64,000 bases of DNA, taken from Pontibacter fetidus. GTDB lineage: Bacteria > Bacteroidota > Bacteroidia > Cytophagales > Hymenobacteraceae. A program made the position numbers and the translations under genes. Under the pieces are notes generated by a model, which was not told the origin of the DNA, ran no database searches, and worked only from the letters and a program-made list of their open reading frames with translations. Location of the stretch: positions 62,001 to 126,000 of the forward strand of contig NZ_JAAEAA010000008.1 in the NCBI RefSeq assembly GCF_010119545.1. The letters run 5' to 3'. Below are positions 51,303 to 60,800 of the stretch, piece after piece. Each line of letters begins with the position of its first letter. The first letter of the stretch is position 1.

Positions 51303-52597
51303 AACTGAATTACTCGCTATTATTTGCCATCCCCCTTATGGTCATCTTCACTATGGACAACATGTTCATGGAGCTGGCCGCACCACACGATCCACCATCG
51401 CAGGGGGCGTTGCTTAACCTGATTATCCGTGGGTCCGCAGCAATCTCGTTTGTATACAGCATCTTTTATTTCAGGCGCATGTCAAACTACATGAAGTTTG
51501 CCTTTGCGTTGCTTACTGCTTACGTCTTTGCCCTGGTGTTTGAGTCGAAGTATGTGTACGACAGCTTTATGGTATACCCGCACGTTTTCCTGAAGGTGCT
51601 GCTGTTTTACTATATCTTTTCGATGTACACGTTTTACAAAGGGCATTATCACCTCAAGTTTGTACACCTGGTATACTTTATACTTATCTTTTTCTGGATG
51701 AATGCCATACTTATCAATCCGGATGCGCTAAGTATATCTTCGTTTACGCACCACGAACGCGGTATTCACTCTACCTCGGTTTATATGATGGTGCTGCCGC
51801 TGTTCTATTTCATGAGCAATTACTTTTATAAAGGTGGCCTCTATAACCTGGGTATGACCTTTTTTGTATTGCTCACGATCTTCTTTTTCCAGCACCGCAC
51901 GGTTTGGGTGGTAACAGCTGTTATGCTGGCCATTTATTACCTGCTCATCAAGTTTAAGACGCCTAAACCTATAAACTTTGCCACTAAGCTTTTGCCTGTA
52001 GTTACGGTTATGTTGGTGATGGGCATAGCAAGCAGCGCGTTCCTGTTTTCCATCCACCCCGAGATCATCGACAAGGTAATGGAGAACTTCTCTGATATCG
52101 AGAACATGGAGTCGCAGGGTACAGGGGGTTGGCGCTACCAGCAATGGATGTCGTACCTGCCTTTTATCCAGGACAACTTTGTGACCGGTATGCGCTTTAA
52201 AGGCTTTGAACTACCTATACAGTTTTACCGCGATGATATTGACAAGCCAGTTTTTGAAGATGGCAAAGGACACTTCTTCCATAGTTTTTATGTGGATGTG
52301 CTATTCTATACCGGTATGATCGGGCTGTCGCTGTTTCTGACGGCTGCCTTCCGCCCTATTTACCAGGGTATAAAAAAGTTTCAGCTAACTACCAACCAGA
52401 TCATCCTGTTTACGTTTGTATGCAGTGGTTTCATATTTGGCATTTCGTACGTGCTGCCTCCATTTTACTATGGCGTTTTAGGCCTTTGTATAGTTGCTAT
52501 GGAGAAAGAAAGCGTACCACGCCAAACCTACCTGCAAGACTTTGCCAGCCGCATGATGGCACGACGCCAGCAAGGCAGGCCGGCAGTGTACTTTTAA
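51299..52597 (+). CDS. O-antigen/exopolysaccharide polymerase-like membrane protein (Wzy-like)
   Basis: A 432-residue protein with about ten to eleven transmembrane helices and one large periplasmic loop (about residues 240-345, with GWRYQQWMSYLPF and FHSFYVDVLFYTGMIGLSL). This is the O-antigen ligase/polymerase (Wzy_C) arrangement; H-S-F-Y-x-D after the loop is typical. It should join repeat units flipped by Wzx. Wzy proteins share little sequence, so the call rests on topology, this motif and position. Confidence 0.8.
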   Translation: MKLNYSLLFAIPLMVIFTMDNMFMELAAPHDPPSQGALLNLIIRGSAAISFVYSIFYFRRMSNYMKFAFALLTAYVFALVFESKYVYDSFMVYPHVFLKVLLFYYIFSMYTFYKGHYHLKFVHLVYFILIFFWMNAILINPDALSISSFTHHERGIHSTSVYMMVLPLFYFMSNYFYKGGLYNLGMTFFVLLTIFFFQHRTVWVVTAVMLAIYYLLIKFKTPKPINFATKLLPVVTVMLVMGIASSAFLFSIHPEIIDKVMENFSDIENMESQGTGGWRYQQWMSYLPFIQDNFVTGMRFKGFELPIQFYRDDIDKPVFEDGKGHFFHSFYVDVLFYTGMIGLSLFLTAAFRPIYQGIKKFQLTTNQIILFTFVCSGFIFGISYVLPPFYYGVLGLCIVAMEKESVPRQTYLQDFASRMMARRQQGRPAVYF

Positions 52598-52646
52598 ACA
52601 CAACCTCTGCAAAAAATAGCAGTATGCTATATTAAACCCTTACAAC

Positions 52647-53582
52647 ATGAGTATTTCTACTGAACATAATCCGTTGCACACGCCTGTGCTGCTGATCATA
52701 TTTAACAGAGCACACACGACCCAGAAAGTATTCGACCGCATCCGCCAGGTGAAGCCGACCAAACTATATGTTGCTGCCGATGGCCCGCGCCCTCATGTAC
52801 CCTCAGATATAGAAAAATGCGCTGAGACCCGCCGTATAGTGGAGCAGGTAGACTGGGATTGCGAAGTAAAAACACTTTTCAGGGAAGAGAACCTGCGTTG
52901 TGGTGTTGCTCCGGCTCAGGCTATAACCTGGTTTTTTGAGAACGAGGAAGCAGGAATTATTCTGGAAGACGACTGTGTGCCTTCAAAAAGCTTTTTCTGG
53001 TTTTGCCAGGAACTGCTGCAGAAGTATAAAAACGATACCCGCGTAATGCACATCAGCGGCAACAACTACCTGAACGGCTGGCGCCGTGATTCAGATTACT
53101 CGTATTATTTCTCTAACAAAGTCAGTAGCTGGGGTTGGGCTACCTGGCGCCGTGCCTGGCAACTATACGACTTCAACATTACCACTTACCCTGAGCTGAA
53201 ACGAAAAGGGTACCTGGACGATATTTTCCTCAACAAGTTTGAAAAAGCGTACCGCCTGAGCAAAGTTGATGATACTTACCTGAATATAGAAAAAGGCGAC
53301 GTGTGGGATTACCAGTGGGATTTTACAGTCTATAGCAACTCAGGACTATGCATAGTGCCGGAAGTGAACCTGGTACGTAACATTGGCTTCGGCGAAGATG
53401 CTACCCATACCTTTAACCAGCATGAGGATAAAGCCAAAGTGGAAGAACAGGAAATTTCTTTTCCGTTGCGCCATCCGCGTTTTGTGATCCAGGACAAGGA
53501 ATCTGATAAGCGGTACTTCAACTACATCATCCGCGATAAAGTAAGTGCCAAAATCAAAAGCCTGTTCAATTTCAGTTTATAA
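52647..53582 (+). CDS. Glycosyltransferase, GNT-I/HlpA-like group
   Basis: A 311-residue cytoplasmic GT-A protein. The start PVLLIIFNRAHTTQKVFDRI and LYVAADGPRP fit the nucleotide-sugar transferase group related to GNT-I (PF03071), often annotated hemolytic protein HlpA. The metal-binding D-x-D equivalent is IILEDDCVPSKSFFWFC (EDD). SSWGWATWRRAWQLYD is also highly characteristic of the group. Length is normal. The donor sugar cannot be inferred. It is followed by the GT4 gene after 12 bp. Confidence 0.87.
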   Translation: MSISTEHNPLHTPVLLIIFNRAHTTQKVFDRIRQVKPTKLYVAADGPRPHVPSDIEKCAETRRIVEQVDWDCEVKTLFREENLRCGVAPAQAITWFFENEEAGIILEDDCVPSKSFFWFCQELLQKYKNDTRVMHISGNNYLNGWRRDSDYSYYFSNKVSSWGWATWRRAWQLYDFNITTYPELKRKGYLDDIFLNKFEKAYRLSKVDDTYLNIEKGDVWDYQWDFTVYSNSGLCIVPEVNLVRNIGFGEDATHTFNQHEDKAKVEEQEISFPLRHPRFVIQDKESDKRYFNYIIRDKVSAKIKSLFNFSL

Positions 53583-53594
53583 CACCGCCTGACC

Positions 53595-54833
53595 ATGAAG
53601 ATTCTGCTTTCCGCCTACGCCTGCCAACCCAACAGTGGCTCCGAGCTCGGAAACGGCTGGAACTGGGCACTGGAAACGGCACGGCTGGGCTACGAAGTAT
53701 ACTGCCTGACAACCCCTGAGGGCAAAGATGAAATAGAAGCGGAGCTGGAACGCGTACAGGAACCTAACCTGCATATCATTTATGTTACCGTGCCCGACTG
53801 GGTGAACTATGCATTCCGTTACCAGCCCGGCGTATACTTACATTATATAGTATGGCAAGAACAAGCTTATAAAAAAGCGAAGGAGTTATCGGCAACTATA
53901 GCTTTTGATGTAGTGCACCATATTACCTTGGGTAGCCTGCAAATGAGCTCGGCCCTCTGGAAGTTGAAAAAGCCGCTGCTGTTCGGACCAGTGGGTGGCG
54001 GACAAAAAGCCCCGGTAGCGTTTAAGAAATACTTTTACCATTGGTGGCGCATGGAGCTTGTCCGTGATTTTGTAAGCAACCTGCTGGTAAAATTTAACCC
54101 CAACGTGCGCCAGACCATGCAGCACGCCGATAAGGTTTTTGTTACCAACGAAGACACATATAACCTGGCAGTAGCAAATGGCGCTAAAAACCCGGAAATG
54201 TTCTTGGACACCAGCCTTGCTGAAAGTTTTTACCCGGAACAAATGCCTGAAAGGGAGTTTAACGGTACACTAAAGATACTATGGGTTGGACGGGTTTACC
54301 CGCGTAAAGGGCTGCCATTAGTTCTGGAAGCCTTATCAAAAGTACGGAGTGATGTTCGGTATGAGCTAACTATAATCGGCGATGGCCCGGCAGCTTACAT
54401 GATCCCGGAGTGGCTGGATACCTATAAACTTCATGGAAAAGTAAACGTAAGAGGGCAGGTAACGTGGCAGGAAGTACAGCAAGCCTATACTACGCATAAC
54501 CTGTTCTTCTTCTGCAGTCTCCGCGATTCGTTTGCCTCGCAGTATTTAGAAGCCATGGCCTACGGATTACCGCTCATAACACTAAACCTATATGGCGTAA
54601 AAGCGTTTGTACCGGATGATGCGGCTATTAAAATAACACCAACTACAGCAGAACAAACCTGTCAGGATTTGGCTGATGCCGTAACAAACCTGTACGATAA
54701 CCCCGAGCAGCTGCTACACTATGGCAAAAGAGCCTTTGAAGTAGCGCGGGAACACACATTTAACAAGAAAATAGAACACATGGCTGCGTACTATAATGCG
54801 TATGCACCTGCGCAGCAAGAAGTTTTACTATAA
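53595..54833 (+). CDS. Glycosyltransferase family 4 (second GT4)
   Basis: A 412-residue GT-B enzyme. The N-terminus ILLSAYACQPNSGSELGNGW is highly typical of GT4 proteins of exopolysaccharide loci, and LLFGPVGGGQKAP follows at about residue 130. The donor-domain motif is ILWVGRVYPRKGLPLVLEAL; the later E-x7-E-like region is CSLRDSFASQYLEAMAYGLP, with Asp for the first Glu. It is not a close paralogue of the GT4 at 50061. The next gene (GT2) starts 13 bp after the stop. Confidence 0.92.
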   Translation: MKILLSAYACQPNSGSELGNGWNWALETARLGYEVYCLTTPEGKDEIEAELERVQEPNLHIIYVTVPDWVNYAFRYQPGVYLHYIVWQEQAYKKAKELSATIAFDVVHHITLGSLQMSSALWKLKKPLLFGPVGGGQKAPVAFKKYFYHWWRMELVRDFVSNLLVKFNPNVRQTMQHADKVFVTNEDTYNLAVANGAKNPEMFLDTSLAESFYPEQMPEREFNGTLKILWVGRVYPRKGLPLVLEALSKVRSDVRYELTIIGDGPAAYMIPEWLDTYKLHGKVNVRGQVTWQEVQQAYTTHNLFFFCSLRDSFASQYLEAMAYGLPLITLNLYGVKAFVPDDAAIKITPTTAEQTCQDLADAVTNLYDNPEQLLHYGKRAFEVAREHTFNKKIEHMAAYYNAYAPAQQEVLL

Positions 54834-54846
54834 ACAACCCGACCCA

Positions 54847-55686
54847 ATGATACATATAGTTATACCTGTATTTAACAGAAAAGAATTTACCCGCGCCTGC
54901 CTTGACTCCCTTAACAGGCAAACCAACCAGGATTTTAAAGTAATTATAGTTGACGACGGCTCTACGGACGGTACGGATGAAATGCTGCGCATAGAATACC
55001 CTGAGGTGGATGTGTTGCGCGGCGATGGCAATCTGTTCTGGACAGCTGGCGTGAACCTGGGCATCCGCCATGCTTTGAAACAAGGCGCAGATAAGATCAT
55101 GACCATGAATAACGATGTGGTAGTGGATGAGCGCATGATAGAGCAGATGTATAAATGGCATGCTAAAAAGCCGGAAGCCCTGATCGGGGCTCTAGAGCTA
55201 GATGCAGAGAACGGCAAACCGATATTCGGTGGCGAAAGATTAAACTGGATATCTGGCAGCACGCAGCAGATACTGGAAATTATACCGGAACCGGAACGCC
55301 GAGGCCTGCACGCAGTAACGCACTTACCGGGTCGTGGCCTGTTTATACCTAGAGCAGTTTTTGAGAAAATCGGTTTATTTGATGAAGACCGTTTTCCGCA
55401 TTATATCGCTGACTTTGACTATACGCACACTGCCCGCCGTGCAGGTTTTGAGCTATATGTAAATTACGATGCTAAAATCTTAACATACCCTGAGGCCAGC
55501 GGCGACCGTGAGAACCGCCGAAACAAGAGCCTGAAAAACTACTACAAACACTTATTCGATATTAAAGGTGGTGGTAACCTGCGCGACTTTACCCGGTTTA
55601 CTTTTAAAAACTGCCCAAAACCTTATATACCCTTTTACCTTGCCAATGGCTATACCCGCCGGCTGTTAGGCTATCTTGTTAAGTAA
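54847..55686 (+). CDS. Glycosyltransferase family 2 (rhamnosyltransferase-like)
   Basis: 279 residues from the ATG at 54847 (MIHIVIPVFNRKEFTRACLD). An earlier ATG at 54796 overlaps the previous gene and adds a basic tail, so it is rejected. GT-A motifs: IIVDDGSTDGTDEM and MTMNNDVVVDERM (the metal site); HLPGRGLFIPRAVFEKIGLF and FPHYIADFDYTHTARRAG follow. This is the GT2 subgroup with rhamnosyl- and glycosyltransferases. Its TAA shares an A with the ATG of the next gene (TAATG), so translation is coupled to the beta-helix protein. Confidence 0.92.
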   Translation: MIHIVIPVFNRKEFTRACLDSLNRQTNQDFKVIIVDDGSTDGTDEMLRIEYPEVDVLRGDGNLFWTAGVNLGIRHALKQGADKIMTMNNDVVVDERMIEQMYKWHAKKPEALIGALELDAENGKPIFGGERLNWISGSTQQILEIIPEPERRGLHAVTHLPGRGLFIPRAVFEKIGLFDEDRFPHYIADFDYTHTARRAGFELYVNYDAKILTYPEASGDRENRRNKSLKNYYKHLFDIKGGGNLRDFTRFTFKNCPKPYIPFYLANGYTRRLLGYLVK

Positions 55687-56921
55687 TGCAGGCAGCAACA
55701 CTATACTATAATAAGCAACGGAGCCATAAAGTATTTTTATGGCTTTCTGCTTTTATAGTTTTGTTAGCGGCTATAGTTGTAACTATTAACAACCAGAAAA
55801 ACAGTACCCCATCGGTAGGGGTATTACAAGCAAAGGAATTTGATAAGCCTATAGTTATAACAAAGGGCGGCACCTATACCGGCAACTGGGAATCCCGGGA
55901 CTCTGAGATACCGGCTGTAGAGGTGCGTACGTCTGAGCCTGTTACCATTATAAATTCTACAATACGCGGGGCGGGCTACCTTATAAAAAGCTGGGGGCAT
56001 GATGCCAACATAACTATAAAGCACACCAGTGGCTATGGGCTAACACCTACCCCCTGGAGCGGCTACATCAAATCCAGAAGATTTCTGACGATAGATCATT
56101 TCCGGAATGTGGTGGTTGAAAACTGCAATCTGAATAATACGGCCGGCATTTATATTGGCGAGAACTATACCGGCAACGGTACGCCTGCTAACTCTATTAA
56201 AATACGCTATAACAAAGCCTATAACATTGACGGGCGCACTTATAATGGAATAGACATTGTACAGTTTGTGCAGTTTAATTATAAAGGTGAGGTACCTGCT
56301 GTAGAAATTGCCTGGAACCAGGTGATCAACGAACCCGATAAGTCAGCTGTAGAGGATAACATCAATATCTTTAATTCGCGCGGCACTCCCGACTCCCCGA
56401 TGCGCATCCATAACAACTATATACAAGGCGCTTACCCCTACCCTGCCAACAGCAATTCTTACTCAGGGGGCGGCATTCTTACCGATTCCCCGGGAACAGA
56501 TTCTGCCAGGGTTACAGCATTTGTTATGATACATGATAACCAGTTGGTTGGCCTCGGAAACCATTGTATAGGTATAGCAGGAGGCAATAACATAGAAGTC
56601 TGCAACAACCGGGCGGTAGTGGCTGCCTCGTTCCAGGACAGCACTCCCTTCCCTTTCTGGACCAGCGGCATCTGGGCACGGGATTACTACAAAGGCAAAC
56701 TAACCTATGGCAATAGCATACACCACAACCAGCTGGCCGTACTTGGCCGCGACCGAACTTGGCGAAACGATGTGGGCGATAGCACCCAGTTTGTAGCCTC
56801 GGTTTACGACAACGAACATTTACCTGACAAAGTAACTATAAACCTGGAAGCCCGGGAGTTTACGCTTTGGCAACAGAAGTTAAAATTAGCCGGCATTAAG
56901 CTGGGTCCACAAAATCAGTAA
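55686..56921 (+). CDS. Membrane-anchored right-handed beta-helix protein
   Basis: A 411-residue protein with one N-terminal anchor (VFLWLSAFIVLLAAIVVTI, residues 16-35) and then a parallel beta-helix. It shows short repeated strands such as VTIINSTIRGAGYLIKSWG, VVVENCNLNNTAGIYIG, IKIRYNKAYNI and MRIHNNYIQGA. This is the pectate-lyase-like fold used by polysaccharide lyases and epimerases. It is strongly similar through its whole length to the N-terminal third of the product at 57874-61323, so the two arose by duplication. The start overlaps the GT2 stop (TAATG). It may modify or bind the polymer at the inner membrane. No catalytic triad can be fixed from the sequence. Confidence 0.8.
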   Translation: MQAATLYYNKQRSHKVFLWLSAFIVLLAAIVVTINNQKNSTPSVGVLQAKEFDKPIVITKGGTYTGNWESRDSEIPAVEVRTSEPVTIINSTIRGAGYLIKSWGHDANITIKHTSGYGLTPTPWSGYIKSRRFLTIDHFRNVVVENCNLNNTAGIYIGENYTGNGTPANSIKIRYNKAYNIDGRTYNGIDIVQFVQFNYKGEVPAVEIAWNQVINEPDKSAVEDNINIFNSRGTPDSPMRIHNNYIQGAYPYPANSNSYSGGGILTDSPGTDSARVTAFVMIHDNQLVGLGNHCIGIAGGNNIEVCNNRAVVAASFQDSTPFPFWTSGIWARDYYKGKLTYGNSIHHNQLAVLGRDRTWRNDVGDSTQFVASVYDNEHLPDKVTINLEAREFTLWQQKLKLAGIKLGPQNQ

Positions 56922-57873
56922 ACATCCAATTCCCTTATTCATAGTTTGTAGCATTAACGTAACTATAGATAGCGCATCATATTAAGGGTTCAGCTTTTGA
57001 AGCTGTCTGGCAAGCGTGGGTTACTCTATACTTAGTTTACTGGCGCGTTTTGAATTTCATGATGAACTTTAAGAGCGAGTCTGAGATGTGAGTGGGCCAT
57101 AGGCCAAGCTATAGTTCGTTACCAGTCAGGACGCTCCAGCTATAGTTTAGTGGTATACTGTTCACCTCTCTTACGGAATTTAAGGCTGGTTTGAGGCCTC
57201 AAGCTTACAAGCTAGCCTAAACACATACATTGTATAGATCAATTAGTGGCAGTTAATTTCGGTGCTATTTCATATCCTCACTTCACTTCTAACCATTTGA
57301 TTACCAACTGCCGTCACTAAAAAGACTATTAAAATTGAATTTGCTTCTCATCAAACAGTACAATTCCACACAAAAGTCGCTTTAGGTTTATAAGTATAGT
57401 TATATCTATATGTTTAAATTAAAATATACTTATCTAAATTTTCTTCAATTTTTGTTTAAAATTTCTGGGCTAGCACACAATAAATTTGAACTTATAGTTT
57501 TAATCCTATTTATAAACATAATATCAATACAATTAAATTATAATTTTTTATAGAATTAAATATTTAGCCGCCCTGAAACTTTTACAAAAACATGCTTTAT
57601 TTGCTTTATTTAGGCTTTTTGCAATTACATAAAGATGTAATTTTATAAAGCTTTTATAATTTTATTCAGAAAATCGAAAATAGGTGTAGTTTTTATAAAA
57701 TTTTCCCCCTTATATTTGCAACAACTTATATATGAGCAATTTAAGTTTGCATCTATAGTTTCAGATTCTTGCTTACTTGCTCTGCTCTTTTCAGGTAAAG
57801 TGCTATACACTAACAGATACCAGAAAAGGGTGATTAAGGAAAAATAAATATTTTCAACTTTTAGCCAAAAAAG
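56922..57873. other. 952-bp AT-rich spacer
   Basis: The left part (57040-57130) carries a degenerate relative of the TGGCGCG/GAGTCT repeat at 16712. The right 550 bp is extremely AT-rich, with long A/T runs and no coding frame. A minus-strand frame at 57643-57885 overlaps the promoter and is judged non-coding. The end holds the promoter of the large secreted protein. Confidence 0.5.
57711..57718 (+). promoter_or_regulatory. -7 box upstream of the PA14 beta-helix gene
   Basis: TATATTTG (TAnnTTTG consensus). Transcription would begin near 57724, giving a 5' leader of about 150 nt. The -33 region is T-rich without a clear TTTG. Confidence 0.5.
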
Positions 57874-60800
57874 ATGAATACACAAACCTCTTATGTAAAT
57901 AAGAAGGCTCAGCTATTGCTTGCCGTATTACTCACCGTATTAGTGAGTGTGTTTATCCCCAACCTTGTACAAGCCCAGACATACAGCGGACCGCTGGTGA
58001 TCACAAAGGGTGGTACTTACACTGGTAACTGGGAGTCCCGCGATTCAGAAATTCCTGCCGTAGACGTAAGAACATCTGAACCTGTAGTTATCGTAAATTC
58101 CAATATTCGTGGTGCCGGTTACCTTATCAAAAGCTGGGGCCATGGCGTTAACATTACAGTTCGCCACACGAATGGTTATGGTTTAACTCCAACTGCCTGG
58201 AGAGACTATCCGAAGTCACGCCGTTTTTTATCAATAGACGTTTTCCGTAATGTAGTTGTAGAGAACTGCTACATGGAAGGCACTGCCGGTATTTTTGTTG
58301 GCGAGCAGTATGTTGGTAACGGAACTACTTCCGAGTCTATCAAGATACGCTACAACAAAGCCAAAAACATAGATGGCCGTGTGCAGGGCGATACTGACCT
58401 GGTGCAGTTTGTACAGTTCAACTTCCGTGGCGATGTGCGCGGCGCTGAAATTGGCTGGAACCAGGTAATCAATGAGCCAGGCAAGTCTGCTGTAGAGGAT
58501 AACATTAACCTGTTTAACTCACGCGGTACTTCCGATTCTCCTATCCGTATCCACAACAACTACATCGAGGGTGCATACCCTAACCCTGCAACTGGTAACG
58601 AATACTCAGGTGGTGGTATCATATCTGACACAAACGCCGGTTTAGACCAGGCTACCCGTTACGTAGAAGCACACGACAACCACCTGGTAAACCTGGGTAA
58701 CTATAGCATGGGTATTGCCGGCGGTAACAACATCCGTTATCACCACAACCGCGCTATCAACTCTGCTACGTTTAAGGATGGTACCCGCTTTAACATGTAT
58801 ACTTCAGGACTTTGGAGTGCTGACTATTACAAAATGGGAACAACCTTCTCTAACTCTATCGACAACAACGTAGTAGGTATTACAGCATGGGGCTGGGATA
58901 ACAACCGTAACGACTTTACAGTTAACCAGTATGCTTCTTACAGCAACAACACTAACCTATCAGGTACTATAACACTGCAGACTGAAGCCGCTGAATTTGA
59001 GCTTTGGCAGCAGAAGCTTGCTAAAAACGGTATAGTACTAGGCCCTAACGGCTCTGGTGCATCAACCAGCCCGATAGCAACTGCTCCGGCTCCAGCACCA
59101 GCTCCAGCTCCACCTACAGAAACATCAACAGGTACAACAACTTCTGGTGGTAAAATTACCCGCGAGTTCTGGTCAAACATTACAACTGGTTCAGTAGCCT
59201 CTATCCCGACTACAAACCCGACGTCTAAGTCTGAGCTGACCTTATTTGAAGCGCCTCAGAACGTAGGCCACGATTATGGCCAGCGTGTGAAAGGTTATGT
59301 AACAGCACCAACAACAGGTAACTATACGTTCTGGATCTCATCTGATGACAACTCGGAACTATACCTGAGCACGTCTGAAGATCCGTCTAAGAAAGTAAAA
59401 ATTGCTTCAATCAATGGCTGGACCAACTCTCGTGAGTACACCAAGTTTGCTTCACAGAAATCGGCAACGATCGCCCTGGAAGCAGGCAAGCGTTACTACA
59501 TTGAAGCAGCTATGGTGGATATTGATGGTGGTGACCACCTTTCAGTAGGCTGGCAGTTGCCAAACGGTACGCAGGAAAGACCAATTGCCGGTAACAGACT
59601 GTCGCCAATGGGTAGCACTGCTCCTACCACTACTTCGCCTACGCCAACAGTTAACCAGGCACCGGCTATTACGCTAACATCGCCTAAAACAGGTACCTCG
59701 TATACAGCAGGTACAGCTATTACCCTGTCAGCAACAGCAACCGATGCCGACGGTAAAATTGCTAAAGTAGAGTTCTTCCAGGGTTCAACCAAGATCGGTG
59801 AATCTACTGTGAGCCCATACAACTATAACTGGGCAAATGCAGCGGCAGGCAGCTACTCTATTACAGCGAAGGCTACTGACAATTCAGGTGCTACTAAAAC
59901 ATCGACAGCAGCTACTATAACTGTAACAGCTTTAACCAGCACAGCACCATCTACAGGTACTACAACAGGTTCTACAACCGGTACAGGTAAGATCACGCGT
60001 GAGTTCTGGTCAAATATTACAACTGGTTCGGTAGCCTCTATCCCGACTACAAACCCGACGTCTAAGTCTGAGCTGACCTTATTTGAAGCTCCTCAGAACG
60101 TAGGCCACGATTATGGCCAGCGTGTGAAAGGCTATGTAACAGCACCGGCTACTGGTAACTATACGTTCTGGATCTCATCTGATGACAACTCGGAACTATA
60201 CCTGAGCACGTCTGAGGATCCTGCCAAGAAAGTGAAGATCGCTTCGATCACGGGCTGGACTAACTCTCGTGAGTACACCAAGTTTGCATCACAGAAATCG
60301 GCAACGATCGCCCTGGAAGCAGGTAAGCGTTACTACATTGAGGCTGCCATGGTGGATATTGACGGTGGTGACCACTTATCTGTAGGCTGGCAGCTGCCAA
60401 ACGGTACGCAGGAAAGACCAATTGCCGGTAACAGACTGTCGCCGATGGGAAGCGTTGCTACTACTACTACAACACCAACCACAGAGCCTGTAGCTACTGT
60501 GCCTGGTACAACAACTACGGTAACTGGTAAAATTACGCGTCAGTTCTGGTCTAATGTTACAGGAACAAGCGTAGCAGCAGTGCCAACTTCAAACCCTACA
60601 AGCACTTCTGAACTGACATTGTTCGAAGCGCCACAAAACGTAGGTGATGACTATGGTCAGCGTATCAAAGGTTATGTAACAGCTCCGTCTTCTGGTAACT
60701 ATACGTTCTGGATCGCTTCGGATGATTATTCTGAACTATACCTGAGCACGTCGGAAGACCCGGCTAAGAAAGTGAAGATTGCTTCGGTAACCGGCTGGAC

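Noticed and set aside
57643..57885. 80-residue minus-strand frame in the AT-rich spacer
   Set aside because: It overlaps the promoter and start of the large secreted protein, and composition is that of random AT-rich DNA.
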